Below are positions 1 through 8,813 of a stretch of DNA of 64,000 bases, piece by piece. The notes beneath the pieces are model-generated. The model made no database searches and was not told where the DNA came from. It worked only from the letters and a program-made list of their open reading frames with translations. Where the stretch lies: assembly GCA_007693965.1 (NCBI GenBank), contig RECQ01000032.1, forward strand, positions 22,645 through 86,644. Direction: 5' to 3'. Both the position numbers and the translations under genes were made by a program. Origin of the DNA: Phycisphaeraceae bacterium. Lineage in GTDB: Bacteria > Planctomycetota > Phycisphaerae > Phycisphaerales > UBA1924. Within the stretch, counting starts at the first letter, position 1. Every line of letters begins with the position of its first letter.

Positions 1-240
1 GTCGAGGAGGGCCTCGGTGACGCAGCAGGGGCAGCCGAGTCGGCGGGCAATGATGCGCATGGCGGCGTCGGAATATCCGGCGAGCCCGGCCTGGAAGAAG
101 GGGGCGTCGAAGCCGGGCATGAGGGCGGGGATGCGCGGGTCGATGCGCGCGCCGAGGGCGGCCTCGGCGGGGTCGATCCGCTCGGCGCCGGGGGCGATGG
201 CGGGGGAGGGGGGCGTCGCGTTGTTGCCATGGCAGGCCAT
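1..240 (-). CDS. tRNA-dihydrouridine synthase, N-terminal part (cut by window edge)
   Basis: The reverse strand reads open for 80 codons from an ATG at 240 to the window edge. The protein begins MACHGNN and contains PFFQAGLAGYSDAAMR followed by CCVTEALLD. This is the N-terminal FMN-barrel signature of the Dus family (substrate loop APLAGYSD, then VTE), which reduces uridine in the tRNA D-loop. The first ~45 residues are a Pro/Ala-rich lead. The catalytic Cys region lies outside the window, so the subfamily (DusB-like is the nearest in feel) cannot be fixed. It is divergent from the lipoprotein gene starting at 280, and the 39 bp between them must hold both starts. Family is seen directly in the motif; completeness is unknown. 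Confidence 0.8.
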   Translation of the reverse strand, partial: MACHGNNATPPSPAIAPGAERIDPAEAALGARIDPRIPALMPGFDAPFFQAGLAGYSDAAMRIIARRLGCPCCVTEALLD

Positions 241-279
241 AGAGGTGAGTATACGCGCGTGCGGAAGATTCCCGGATCC

Positions 280-699
280 ATGATTGCGTTGATTCTGCTC
301 TCGCTCGCGGGGGCGCCGGCTTTCATTCTGGGCGGCTGCGCCAGCGCTGAGATCCGGGGCGGACGCCCATACCCGTCGCAACTGGAGCGGCTGACGCCGC
401 TGGATATCCAGGTCTTTCGTGATGTCGGGCCGCGCGAGCTGCGACTGACCAACACTTCGGCGCGGTCGCTGGGCCCTTCCAGACTGTGGATCAACGCGTG
501 GTACAGCGCGAGCGTCGAGCCATTGGAGGTCGGCCAGACCATCAGTGTGCACATCAGCCGTTTCCGCGATGAGCACGGGGAGCGGATTCGCGGCGGGGGA
601 TTCTTCGCCGCCCGGGCTCCGGAGCCAATCGTGCTCGCCGAACTCGAGACGGACGGGGGCCTGCGCCCGATTGTTTACGTCCCGATGCTGGACCGGTGA
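280..699 (+). CDS. small predicted lipoprotein, function unknown
   Basis: A 139-residue protein. From the ATG at 280 it starts MIALILLSLAGAPAFILGGC, a short hydrophobic signal ending in a lipobox-like LGGC, so the mature protein is predicted to start at Cys20 and be lipid-anchored. GGAAG at 262-266 is a plausible ribosome binding site. The open frame extends upstream to 229 but that overlaps the divergent dus gene and would put charged residues before the signal. The mature part is about 120 residues with beta-type hydrophobic alternation and no recognised domain. It stands alone, with a GC hairpin at 773-791 downstream. Confidence 0.65.
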   Translation: MIALILLSLAGAPAFILGGCASAEIRGGRPYPSQLERLTPLDIQVFRDVGPRELRLTNTSARSLGPSRLWINAWYSASVEPLEVGQTISVHISRFRDEHGERIRGGGFFAARAPEPIVLAELETDGGLRPIVYVPMLDR

Positions 700-772
700 C
701 GTTGGCGCCAAGCGTGAACTTCTGACAAACAACTGAATAGGGAGTGGCGAACAGTTGAGGTCGCTGACCGGT

Positions 773-791
773 CCCCGCTTGCGCAGCGGGG
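773..791 (+). terminator. GC hairpin, possible terminator of the lipoprotein gene
   Basis: CCCCGCT, loop TGCGC, AGCGGGG forms a perfect 7-bp stem 73 bases after the stop at 699. It is followed by CGATCTTATAGG, which is only weakly T-rich, so a rho-independent role is tentative. Confidence 0.4.
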
Positions 792-822
792 CGATCTTAT
801 AGGACCATCATGTTCAGCGCAT

Positions 823-856
823 AAAAAACCCACCATACCAGGGGAAGCATGGTGGG
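823..856 (-). terminator. leftward rho-independent terminator without a matching gene
   Basis: CCCACCAT (829-836) and ATGGTGGG (849-856) form a perfect 8-bp stem around a 12-base loop. On the minus strand the stem is followed by TTTTTT (823-828), the layout of an intrinsic terminator for leftward transcription. No minus-strand gene lies within several kb to its right, so it may end an unannotated RNA or stop antisense transcription coming out of the che operon. Confidence 0.55.
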
Positions 857-1197
857 TAGGAGGGAAGAAACACGTCGCTTGCAGTATACGAATCAGGATT
901 TTCAAAGCAAGCGGATTCCACTCCCGGCCCACGCATTGAGGTCCGATTTTCCGATCGGGGGATCTGGGGTGTGGCAGGAATCTGGGGGATCCACCTTGTT
1001 CCGACGGGGCGTTGCGGGGCGCTCAGCGGCGTCAGGACACCGGGCGCTTCCGTGGGCGAGGCGAATCGGAGGATTCCTGTGGCGTATCCGCGGCGGGTGG
1101 CCTTGAGCGAGAGGGCGGGCGGGCCGATGGAGAAATCGTCGATTTTGCGTCTATCGGCCTGTACGCCGGGACCTTCCCGGCGGCGCCTGGAGAAGTG

Positions 1198-2271
1198 ATG
1201 CTGCGAGTGCTCGTTGTTGATGACTCCGCCTTTATGCGCAAGGCGCTGGTTCGCATGATCGAATCGGACTCCGATCTCAAAGTGATCGGCCAGGGGCGCA
1301 ATGGGGAAGATGCGGTGAAGCTCGCGGCGGAACTGAAGCCGGATGTGATCACCATGGACATCGAGATGCCGGTGATGGATGGCCTGACGGCCCTCACCCG
1401 CATCATGGCCGAGACCCCGACGCCGGTCCTGATGTGCTCCAGCCTGACGACGCAGGGCAGCCGCGATGCGCTGAAGGCCCTGCGCCTCGGAGCGCTTGAT
1501 TTCATCGCCAAGGACGCCAGTTATGTGAGCATTCACATCGATGCGATCCGCGATGACCTGATCGGCAAGATCAAGGCGGTCGGGCGCCAGAAGTTGAAGC
1601 CGACTCCGAAAGGCCCTGCTTTTGAGGCGCCGGAGAAGACGATCGCGGGCTTCGCGCCGGATCAATTCGAACTGATCCTGATCGGTTCGTCGACGGGCGG
1701 GCCGCCGGTGCTCGAGCATATTCTGTCCAACCTTCCTCCCGACATGGCGGCGCCGATCGTGGTGGCGCAGCACATGCCGAACATTTTCACCAAGTCGATG
1801 TCCGAGCGTCTGGACTCGCTGTGCGCGGTGACGGTCGTGCATGGTGAGCACGGAATGCCGCTGTATCCGGGGACCGTCTACATCGGGCAGGGGGGCAAGC
1901 ACGTGCACGTGGCGCGTACGCCGGGGGGGCGCTGGTCGCTTCAGATTGATGATGAGCCAGCGGGCGCTCTCTACAAACCGAGCGTGGATGAGCTGTTCCG
2001 CTCCGGGGCCAGAACGGCGGGGGCACGATGCCTGGCCATCGTGCTGACCGGCATGGGGGCCGACGGGCTGCTCGGCGCCCGCGAGCTCAAGGCCAAGGGC
2101 GGGATCGTGCTGGCCCAGGACGAGGCGACGAGCGTCGTCTATGGGATGCCCCGCGCGGTGGCCAGGGAGGGGCTGGCCGATGCGAGTCTGCCTCCGACCG
2201 GCATCATCACGCACCTGACGGCGCTTCGCGGCGCTCCGGCGTCCGGCGCGCCGATGCGGACCTCGGCGTGA
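1198..2271 (+). CDS. cheB: CheB protein-glutamate methylesterase/deamidase
   Basis: A 357-residue response regulator-methylesterase that removes methyl groups from chemoreceptor glutamates during adaptation. An N-terminal receiver domain (about 1-120) shows LVVDDSAF with Asp8/Asp9 and the phospho-acceptor Asp54 in MDIEMPVMDG. The C-terminal CheB domain (about 165-345) has the catalytic triad motifs GSSTGGPP (nucleophile Ser), VVAQHMP (His) and GMGADG (Asp). GGAGA at 1189-1193 supports ATG 1198; a GTG at 1195 is an alternative. It is the first gene of the che cluster, 154 bp before cheW, preceded by a long leader. Confidence 0.96.
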   Translation: MLRVLVVDDSAFMRKALVRMIESDSDLKVIGQGRNGEDAVKLAAELKPDVITMDIEMPVMDGLTALTRIMAETPTPVLMCSSLTTQGSRDALKALRLGALDFIAKDASYVSIHIDAIRDDLIGKIKAVGRQKLKPTPKGPAFEAPEKTIAGFAPDQFELILIGSSTGGPPVLEHILSNLPPDMAAPIVVAQHMPNIFTKSMSERLDSLCAVTVVHGEHGMPLYPGTVYIGQGGKHVHVARTPGGRWSLQIDDEPAGALYKPSVDELFRSGARTAGARCLAIVLTGMGADGLLGARELKAKGGIVLAQDEATSVVYGMPRAVAREGLADASLPPTGIITHLTALRGAPASGAPMRTSA

Positions 2272-2425
2272 GTCGACTGCCCATTTGGGGGGATTCTCCC
2301 TGCTTGGGGCGGATGACCTGTTGAGTCGCTTCTCGCCATCGCCGATAGCTCGCGGAGCCGGAGGCGCGCATCCGTCGGGATGAGGCGGGGGCGTCAGTGC
2401 TGGCCTTGTGCAGGAGCGATAAGAC

Positions 2426-2947
2426 ATGGAAAGCGCATCAGCGACACTCGACCAGTTGACGACGGGCGACACCGGCGCCGAGCGGGACCAGCTTCAGCTT
2501 GTCACGTTCGAGGTCGGCAAGGAAGAATTCGCCATTGACATTCTCTCCGTTCAGGAGATCAACCGGATGATGGACCTCACCCGCGTGCCGCAGAGCCCGC
2601 CGGAGGTTGAGGGCGTCATCAATCTGCGCGGGCGGATCATTCCCGTGATCGATCTGCGCAAGCGGTTCAACATGGATAGGGGCGAGCGGGACCAGCACAG
2701 CCGCATCGTGGTTGTCGAGGTGAAGGGGCGTGTGCTCGGGTTCATTGTGGACCGTGTGCACGAAGTCCTGCGGATCGATCGCAAGATCGTGGATGCGCCT
2801 CCGAGCATGGTCTCGTCTGTGGACTCCGACTTCATCGCCGGCGTGGGCAAGCTTCCCGACCGCCTGCTGATTCTTCTCGACCTCGACAAGCTCTTCGCGA
2901 GCGAGGTGCTCGGCGCTGCGGACATCGCCATGCAGCGCGCCTCGTGA
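2426..2947 (+). CDS. cheW: CheW chemotaxis coupling protein
   Basis: A 173-residue protein made of one CheW/SH3-like domain (about 25-165) that couples receptors to the kinase CheA. Diagnostic stretches are FEVGKEEFAIDILSVQEI, the VEGVINLRGRIIPVIDLR segment and a C-terminal DRLLILLDLDKL. The first ~25 residues are a short acidic/polar lead. AGGAG at 2411-2415 precedes ATG 2426. It lies between cheB and cheR in the same direction, and the CheW domain of CheA downstream is its paralogue. Confidence 0.95.
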   Translation: MESASATLDQLTTGDTGAERDQLQLVTFEVGKEEFAIDILSVQEINRMMDLTRVPQSPPEVEGVINLRGRIIPVIDLRKRFNMDRGERDQHSRIVVVEVKGRVLGFIVDRVHEVLRIDRKIVDAPPSMVSSVDSDFIAGVGKLPDRLLILLDLDKLFASEVLGAADIAMQRAS

Positions 2948-3015
2948 TCTGAACCGTACGCACACTTCTCAGGATATCGGCTCGGCGCCCGAGACGGCGC
3001 CCGGGAGCGCCGCGC

Positions 3016-3882
3016 ATGAGCACCACTGCTGAAAAGCGACATATGTCTGAACCGCAGTTCAACAGACTGCGCGACATCATCTACGAGCGGAGCGGCATCC
3101 ACTTCCAGCCGGAGAAGAAGTACGTGCTGGAGTCGCGGCTCGGCCGCCGTCTCGAAGAGCTCGAGATGGACAACTATGACCAGTACATCTCCTTCCTGAC
3201 CATGGGACCGTACAAGGACGACGAGTTTCAGGAGATGTTCAACAAGATCACGATCAACGAGACCTCATTTTTTCGCAACGAGCCTCAGCTCGATGTCTTT
3301 GAGAAGCAGGCGCTTCCCAGGCTGATCGAGGCGCGAGCCACGACCAAGCGTCTGCGGATCTGGTCCGCGGCGTGCTCCTCGGGCGAAGAGCCCTACACCA
3401 TCGCCATGATGCTGCACCGCACCCTGGGCGTGCGGTTGCCGGACTGGCACATCGAGATTCTCGGCACCGACATCTCGGAGAAGGCGCTCGATATCGCCGC
3501 GGAGGCGAAGTACACCTCGTACTCCATCCGCTCGACGCCCGCCCACGTGCTCAGCCGCTATTTCAAGGTCGACGGTCCGTACCAGGTTCTCGATCCGACC
3601 ATCAAGTCGATGGTCAACTTCGAGCAGCACAACCTGAAGGATCGTCTCGCGGCGCGCAGGCATGGCACGTGGGACGTGATCTTCTGCCGCAACGTGATGA
3701 TCTACTTCGATGAAAAAATGAAAGAGCAGGTCGTGCGCATGTTCGGTGATCAGCTCGCAGACGATGGCTGGCTCTTCATCGGGCACTCTGAATCGCTGCG
3801 TGGACTGAACCTTCCGTTCGAGTCGGCGCCCTTCCCGCAGGGATTCTGTTACCAGAAGATCGGCGTTCAGACCGCTCAGTGA
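3016..3882 (+). CDS. cheR: CheR chemoreceptor glutamate methyltransferase
   Basis: A 288-residue SAM-dependent methyltransferase that methylates receptor glutamates, opposing CheB. The N-terminal CheR helical domain (about 10-85, including FNKITINETSFFRN) is followed by the SAM-binding catalytic domain with RIWSAACSSGEEPYTIAM, GTDIS and VIFCRNVMIYF. Length is normal for the family. GGGAGC near 3001-3006 supports ATG 3016; ATG 3043 (MSEPQFN) is a second candidate. 39 bp separate it from cheA. Confidence 0.96.
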   Translation: MSTTAEKRHMSEPQFNRLRDIIYERSGIHFQPEKKYVLESRLGRRLEELEMDNYDQYISFLTMGPYKDDEFQEMFNKITINETSFFRNEPQLDVFEKQALPRLIEARATTKRLRIWSAACSSGEEPYTIAMMLHRTLGVRLPDWHIEILGTDISEKALDIAAEAKYTSYSIRSTPAHVLSRYFKVDGPYQVLDPTIKSMVNFEQHNLKDRLAARRHGTWDVIFCRNVMIYFDEKMKEQVVRMFGDQLADDGWLFIGHSESLRGLNLPFESAPFPQGFCYQKIGVQTAQ

Positions 3883-3921
3883 ACACGGGCGCCGGCCCGC
3901 AGCGAGCATGGAGAGACGACG

Positions 3922-6249
3922 TTGAGCATGTTCGACCCAGAAATCCTGCAGGACTTTCTCACCGAATGCGGCGAACTGCTCGAGCAACTCGATTCGGAGC
4001 TGGTGGCTCTCGAATCCACACCCCAGGATCCGGAGCTGCTCAACAAGGTCTTCCGCGCCCTGCACACCATCAAGGGAAGCGGGTCGTTCCTGGCGCTCAC
4101 GAATCTTGTGGGTATTGCACACGCTGCGGAGGAGGCGCTCAACGCCGCCCGCCGCGGCGACGTCGTGATCGATCGCTCGGTGATGGACCTGCTGCTCGAG
4201 GCGGTGGATCTGCTCCGCAAACAGTTTGTCGAACTGGAGGCGGGGACGCCCCTCACAGCGCCGCGGCAGGAGCTGGTCGATGCGCTGACGCGCGTCGGCG
4301 CGGGCGACAAGGTCGCCGCCGCGTCGGCAGCCGGAGGCGCTGATCCAACCGCGCCTGCGCAAAGCGCGTCCCTGGCTGAAGCGGCAAGTCCCGTCGCCGC
4401 TGAGGGGGATGAATTCACCCTCCCGGAGAGCAAAGCCGACCTGCTCGAGTTCATGGTCGCGGATCTGGACGAAACTCTCGCACGGCTGGATGCGCAGATC
4501 GATGCGCTGCGCAGCGAGACGGAACGAGACACGATTTCCGGCGAGATCTCGCACATCTGTGAATCGCTGGCCCGCAGCGTCGAGTTCTTCGAGTTCTCGC
4601 CGATGAGCGCGCTGGTGAGCGTGCTGGAGATTTCCTCTGAGCGGCTCGGCCAGCTCGACGACGACTGCCTTGATCAGGTCACGCCGCGGTTGAAAGCGGT
4701 CGTGGAGCTTCTTCGTCGCCAGACGGAGGGTCTGCGCCACCGGCGTCTTCTCCCATGTGACGCGAGTGAGCTGGGCGGGCGCGTGGTGGACCTGGTGCTC
4801 GGCCACGCGATCGACGAGGCGGCCCATCTCGGGAAAGACGCCGACATCGACACGGTGCTCAGGATCGACGGCGTCGTCATGGCGTGGTCCGGCGCCGGCT
4901 CGGGGGACGCATCGGACCCGGTGGAAGACGAGTTGGGACTTCAGACTTCGATGATCGAGGAGAAGGCGCCGGCGATGGAGAGCGCTGCCGGCGTCGGCGG
5001 CTCGGCTGAGCCCGGCCCTGAAGGCTCCGGCGGCCCGACGCGCATCGAGCAGACGATCCGCGTTGAAGTGTCGCGGCTGGAGTCGCTGCTGAACCTCGTG
5101 GGCGAGCTGGTGCTGCAGAAGAATCGCGTGGGCGCCATGGCGCGGCACATCGTGCGTGAGGATCTGGTGACGCAGGATCTCCGCGAAGCGGTGGCGCAGT
5201 CGAGCAGCGATCTGGATCGGGTCACCAGCGACATCCAGGTCGCCGTGATGCGCACGCGCATGCAGTCGCTGGACAAGCTGTTCGGGAAATACCCGCGCCT
5301 GATCCGGGACCTCTCGCGGAAGACCGACAAGAAGATCAACCTGGTGATCGAGGGCGGCGACACCGAAGTGGACAAGTCGGTGATCGAGGAGCTGGGCGAT
5401 CCGCTGGTGCACCTGCTGCGCAACTCCGCCGACCACGGCGTCGAGCCTCCCGCCGATCGCGCTGCGGCGGGCAAGAGCGAGACCGGCACGATCAAATTGA
5501 AGGCGTCGCAGCAGGGCGATCACGTTCTGGTGCAGATCATCGACGACGGTCGCGGCCTCGATCGCGACAAGCTCATCGCCAAGGCCATTGAGAAGGGTCT
5601 GATCAGCGAGGACGAGGGGGCGTCGATGAGCGATCGCGACGCGCACCGGCTCATTTTCCTGCCGGGCTTCTCCACCGCCGCCGAGGTATCGGACCTGTCC
5701 GGCCGCGGTGTGGGCATGGATGTGGTGAGAACCAATATCGAGAAGCTCAAGGGCGCCATCGACCTTGAGTCTGCGCCGGGCATGGGCACAACCCTTTCAA
5801 TCCGCATTCCCCTCACGGTGGCGATCATGCCGGCCATGATGGTGGGGGTGGGGTCCGAGCTTTACGCCGTTCCGCTGACCAACATCCTTGAGATTGTCCG
5901 CCCGGAAGCCGATCTTGTGAGCACGATCAATGGTCGGCGCGTGATGCGGCTTCGCGACACCGTGTTGCCGCTTGTGAGCATGAGCGAGCTGTTCGAGCAG
6001 GCTCAGGACAATCGTGAGGTGGAGCAGTTCGCCGTCGTCGTTGAGTTGAATGAGCAGCGGGCGGGGTTGATGGTCTCGAGGCTGATTGGTCAGCAGGAGA
6101 TCGTGATCAAGCCGCTGGACGGAATTCTGGCGGACTCCGGCGCCGTGAGCGGAGCCACGGTTCGGGATGATGGGGGCGTCAGTCTGATCGTGGACATCGC
6201 CCGGGTTATCAGGACAGCGCAGGAAGTCAAGGCGGCGATGGCGGCGTGA
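3922..6249 (+). CDS. cheA: CheA chemotaxis histidine kinase
   Basis: A 775-residue soluble sensor kinase. Domains in order: HPt (about 1-105) with phospho-acceptor His48 in ALHTIKGSGSF; a linker; a helical segment (about 165-280) that resembles a second, degenerate HPt; the dimerisation domain from TIRVEVSRLESLLNLVGELV (about 380); the ATPase domain with HLLRNSADHGVE, DDGRGLD and SGRGVGMDVV; and a C-terminal CheW-like domain (from about 640). A TTG at 3922 sits 8 bases after GGAG and is preferred; ATG 3928 is possible. No obvious P2 CheY-binding domain is seen. It is followed 33 bp later by cheX. Confidence 0.96.
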   Translation: MSMFDPEILQDFLTECGELLEQLDSELVALESTPQDPELLNKVFRALHTIKGSGSFLALTNLVGIAHAAEEALNAARRGDVVIDRSVMDLLLEAVDLLRKQFVELEAGTPLTAPRQELVDALTRVGAGDKVAAASAAGGADPTAPAQSASLAEAASPVAAEGDEFTLPESKADLLEFMVADLDETLARLDAQIDALRSETERDTISGEISHICESLARSVEFFEFSPMSALVSVLEISSERLGQLDDDCLDQVTPRLKAVVELLRRQTEGLRHRRLLPCDASELGGRVVDLVLGHAIDEAAHLGKDADIDTVLRIDGVVMAWSGAGSGDASDPVEDELGLQTSMIEEKAPAMESAAGVGGSAEPGPEGSGGPTRIEQTIRVEVSRLESLLNLVGELVLQKNRVGAMARHIVREDLVTQDLREAVAQSSSDLDRVTSDIQVAVMRTRMQSLDKLFGKYPRLIRDLSRKTDKKINLVIEGGDTEVDKSVIEELGDPLVHLLRNSADHGVEPPADRAAAGKSETGTIKLKASQQGDHVLVQIIDDGRGLDRDKLIAKAIEKGLISEDEGASMSDRDAHRLIFLPGFSTAAEVSDLSGRGVGMDVVRTNIEKLKGAIDLESAPGMGTTLSIRIPLTVAIMPAMMVGVGSELYAVPLTNILEIVRPEADLVSTINGRRVMRLRDTVLPLVSMSELFEQAQDNREVEQFAVVVELNEQRAGLMVSRLIGQQEIVIKPLDGILADSGAVSGATVRDDGGVSLIVDIARVIRTAQEVKAAMAA

Positions 6250-6282
6250 GCCCGGGTCGCGATTCAAGGAGCATAGAAAGTC

Positions 6283-6783
6283 ATGGACGCAGGATACATC
6301 ACACCATTCATGCAGAGCACCCAGAATGTCTTCGCGACGATGCTGCAGCTCCAGGTGCAGATCGGCGAGCCACGGGTGAAGACCGACCGCGCCGCCAGTT
6401 ACGACATTTCAGGCATCATCGGGATGAGCGGAGATGTGACCGGCTCCGTCGTTCTCAGCTTTCCGACCGAAACCGCCGAGCGCGTCGTCTCGCTCTTTAC
6501 GGGCGAGGAGATCACCAAGGCGCACGATGACTTCGCCGACGCCGTGGGCGAGCTGGTGAACATGATCGCGGGCGGCGCCAAAGGCCGCTTCAAGGATCGC
6601 AAGGTCAGCATTTCGTGCCCGAGCGTGGTGGTCGGCAAGGACCATGTCGTGTCCACACAGAAGGACGTTCCCTGCATCGCGATCCCGTGCGAGACGGATT
6701 GCGGTCAGTTCGTGATCGAGATCAGCATTCAGGACCGCAAGCCGAACGAAACGGCCGACGCCGCCGCAGCAGCGTCCGCGTAA
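6283..6783 (+). CDS. cheX: CheX-family CheY-P phosphatase
   Basis: A 166-residue protein of the CheC/CheX/FliY phosphatase family, which removes phosphate from CheY. The single domain includes YDISGIIGMSGDVTGSVVLS, the active-site helix carrying the E-x2-N signature (DAVGELVNMIAGGAK), and the C-terminal strand CGQFVIEISIQ; one E-x2-N site fits CheX rather than CheC. The last ~15 residues are Ala-rich. It lies directly between cheA and cheY, so its substrate is probably the CheY encoded 57 bp downstream. Confidence 0.88.
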   Translation: MDAGYITPFMQSTQNVFATMLQLQVQIGEPRVKTDRAASYDISGIIGMSGDVTGSVVLSFPTETAERVVSLFTGEEITKAHDDFADAVGELVNMIAGGAKGRFKDRKVSISCPSVVVGKDHVVSTQKDVPCIAIPCETDCGQFVIEISIQDRKPNETADAAAAASA

Positions 6784-6839
6784 ACGGGTGCGCAGTCACA
6801 CCCTTCGCAGACGAATCGGGAACACGAGGAAGCAGCGCC

Positions 6840-7211
6840 ATGAAGATTCTACTTGTTGATGACTCTAAGACGATGCGGAACATTCAGAAATCCGTGCTGA
6901 CCCAGATGGGTCATACGCAGATCGAGGAGGCCTGCGACGGCCAGGACGCGCTCAGCAAGGTCGGCGCGTTCCAGCCCGAGCTTCTCCTGGTCGACTGGAA
7001 CATGCCGAACATGGACGGACTCAGTTTCGTCAAGGCGTTCCGCCAGCAGGACAAGACCACGCCGATCATCATGGTCACCACCGAGAGCGAGCGCGCCCGC
7101 GTGGTCGAGGCCATCAAGGCCGGTGTGAACAATTACGTCGTCAAGCCCTTCACGCCTGACATTCTGAATCAGCGCATTACAGAAACGATGTCGAAGCTGG
7201 CGACAGTCTGA
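6840..7211 (+). CDS. cheY: CheY-like single-domain response regulator
   Basis: A 123-residue stand-alone receiver domain. It shows the acidic pocket LLVDDSKTMR, phospho-acceptor Asp52 in LLVDWNMPNMDG, the conserved Thr in MVTTESE and the Lys of NYVVKPF. No output domain follows, as expected for a diffusible CheY phosphorylated by CheA. GAGGAA at 6825-6830 supports ATG 6840; the open frame reaches back to 6615 but overlaps cheX. 51 bp separate it from the FapA gene. Confidence 0.94.
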   Translation: MKILLVDDSKTMRNIQKSVLTQMGHTQIEEACDGQDALSKVGAFQPELLLVDWNMPNMDGLSFVKAFRQQDKTTPIIMVTTESERARVVEAIKAGVNNYVVKPFTPDILNQRITETMSKLATV

Positions 7212-7262
7212 TCGCGCAGTGGGGGACACAGCTTTCGTCCTGAGCGGGCGGAAGGGGGCCGT

Positions 7263-8750
7263 ATGGCCGGGGATGCCGTTGACAAGTCGATTCATGTTGA
7301 GTTGCCCAGCGACGCCATGAGCGCGACGATTGTGATCGAGCCGGGGCTCGATCCTGCGCTCGTGACCGTCGAGGTCTGCGAGGCCGTGCTCAGCGACCGC
7401 AAGGTCGTCATCACCGGCGAGGTGAAGAAGGCGATCGTCTCGCTCGTCAAGGCCTATACCGACAATCCCGAGGTTGAGGCCCGCAGCCAGGTCGCGACGG
7501 GCTCGGCGCCGGTCCACGGCGAGGACGAGCGGATTGAATTCGAGGCGGGGCTCGTGCCCTTGGAGGATGACTCCGAGGCCTCCACCGTCAGCCATTACGA
7601 CCGCTCCTCATTCAAGACCGTCTCCAGCGGCCAGAGGCTCGGTAAGTTGATCCCGGCGACGGAGGGGTCGGACGGTCAGACCGTGCTGGGCAAGGTGCTG
7701 AGCGCCAAGGCCGGGCGATCGCTCGGGCTTCGCACCGAGGAGAGCGTCACTCTTTCGGGCGACGGCGTGATTGTCGCCAACGTGGATGGGTTGCTGTGCT
7801 ATCGCGACAACCTGCTTCGCATCCTCACGATTCTTGAGGTGCCGGAATACGTCGACTTCTCAACGGGCAACATCGATTTCGGCGGCGACGTCGAGATCCG
7901 TCGCGGCGTGCGCGATTGTTTCATCGTCACCGCGACCGGCTCGATCACGGTTCGGGGCCTGGTGGAGGCCGCGACCATCCGCGCCGGCCTCGATGTGCGC
8001 CTCGAAGGAGGCATGGCGGCGCGGGAGAAGGGCGTCATCGAAGCCGGCCGCGACCTGCACGCGCGTTATCTCGACAGTGTGAAGGGGACAATCGGACGCA
8101 ATGTCGAGGTGATGAAGGAGCTGGTGAACAGCAGGCTCAACGTGTGCGGAGAGATGCGCTCCGGTCGCTGCGCCATCATCGGAGGCCGGCTGGTCGTGAG
8201 CGGGGCATGCGATGTCGGCATCGTCGGGGCCGGCGGCGGGAGTCCGACGGAGCTTCTCGTCGGAAGAATCGCGGAGGTGGACGAGCTTCGAGATGTCTGC
8301 CGCAAGCTTCACCCGAAGGTCGAAGCGCGCCTGACCCGGTTCCGCGGCGAATTCGAGACACTGGTCAACTGCGCCGGAAAACTCTCGCCCTCGCAGGCGG
8401 AGCGCATGACGGAGCTTCAGTACGAGGTGGGGACGCTGGAGGGGCTGATTCAGAAGCTGGAGGAGGCGGGCCAGCGACTCGATGACCTGCAGAACAAGTA
8501 CGCCGAGGTTGATCTCTCCATCCAGACGCGCGTCCACCAGGGCGCCAAGCTCGTTCTGCGCGACATGGTAGTCGAGTTCAAGGACGACCTGAAAGGCCCC
8601 TTCCGCCTCACGTTGGACAAGCGGGGCGAGCCGGTGATGACCGACCTGATCCGCGACACGCCTGTGGAGGTTCGCACCGTCGCTCGGGTCTATCCCTATG
8701 TGGAAGACCAAGAGCAGAACGAAGCGGGGCAGTCATCCCGGGCGGCGTGA
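7263..8750 (+). CDS. FapA/DUF342 family polymer-like protein
   Basis: A 495-residue protein of the FapA (DUF342) family. The N-terminal third binds nothing recognisable. The middle (about 110-330) has the family's repetitive beta-solenoid style, with VDGLLCYRDN, GNIDFGGDVEIRRGV, GSITVRGLVEAATIRAG and GRDLHARYLDSV turns. The C-terminal part (about 345-425) is a coiled coil (GEFETLVNCAGKL through LEEAGQRLDDLQNKY). The family is found near flagellar or chemosensory genes and is suggested to act in cell-surface or flagellar assembly; the precise role is unknown. It is the last member of the che transcription unit by spacing and strand. Confidence 0.85.
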   Translation: MAGDAVDKSIHVELPSDAMSATIVIEPGLDPALVTVEVCEAVLSDRKVVITGEVKKAIVSLVKAYTDNPEVEARSQVATGSAPVHGEDERIEFEAGLVPLEDDSEASTVSHYDRSSFKTVSSGQRLGKLIPATEGSDGQTVLGKVLSAKAGRSLGLRTEESVTLSGDGVIVANVDGLLCYRDNLLRILTILEVPEYVDFSTGNIDFGGDVEIRRGVRDCFIVTATGSITVRGLVEAATIRAGLDVRLEGGMAAREKGVIEAGRDLHARYLDSVKGTIGRNVEVMKELVNSRLNVCGEMRSGRCAIIGGRLVVSGACDVGIVGAGGGSPTELLVGRIAEVDELRDVCRKLHPKVEARLTRFRGEFETLVNCAGKLSPSQAERMTELQYEVGTLEGLIQKLEEAGQRLDDLQNKYAEVDLSIQTRVHQGAKLVLRDMVVEFKDDLKGPFRLTLDKRGEPVMTDLIRDTPVEVRTVARVYPYVEDQEQNEAGQSSRAA

Positions 8751-8813
8751 GTTTCACGATTCTCTCGGACTCCCTGTGGACAGATCGCGCCCTGCGACGC
8801 AACAATCTGCTCC

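Larger units (their letters stand above)
700..1197. other. long non-coding stretch between lipoprotein gene and cheB
   Basis: About 500 bases without a convincing gene. It holds a 7-bp hairpin (773-791), a terminator-like hairpin oriented leftward (823-856), and the presumed cheB promoter and leader. The frame of cheB is open upstream to 1012, but that extension is not CheB-like and the ribosome binding site sits just before 1198. Confidence 0.6.

Noticed and set aside
17..283. Plus-strand frame of 88 codons at the left edge
   Set aside because: It is opposite the dihydrouridine synthase N-terminus, which has real motifs; the plus frame is Met/Arg/Ala-rich and featureless.
814..2472. Minus-strand open frame of 552 codons opposite cheB
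   Set aside because: Shadow of CheB with Arg/His-rich composition and no recognisable motif. It does not explain the leftward terminator at 823, since its stop lies at that very place by chance of frame.
3265..5646. Long minus-strand open frame (793 codons) opposite cheR/cheA
   Set aside because: It is antisense to two clearly identified genes; the protein is Arg/His/Ala-rich with no domain. High GC keeps the opposite frame open.
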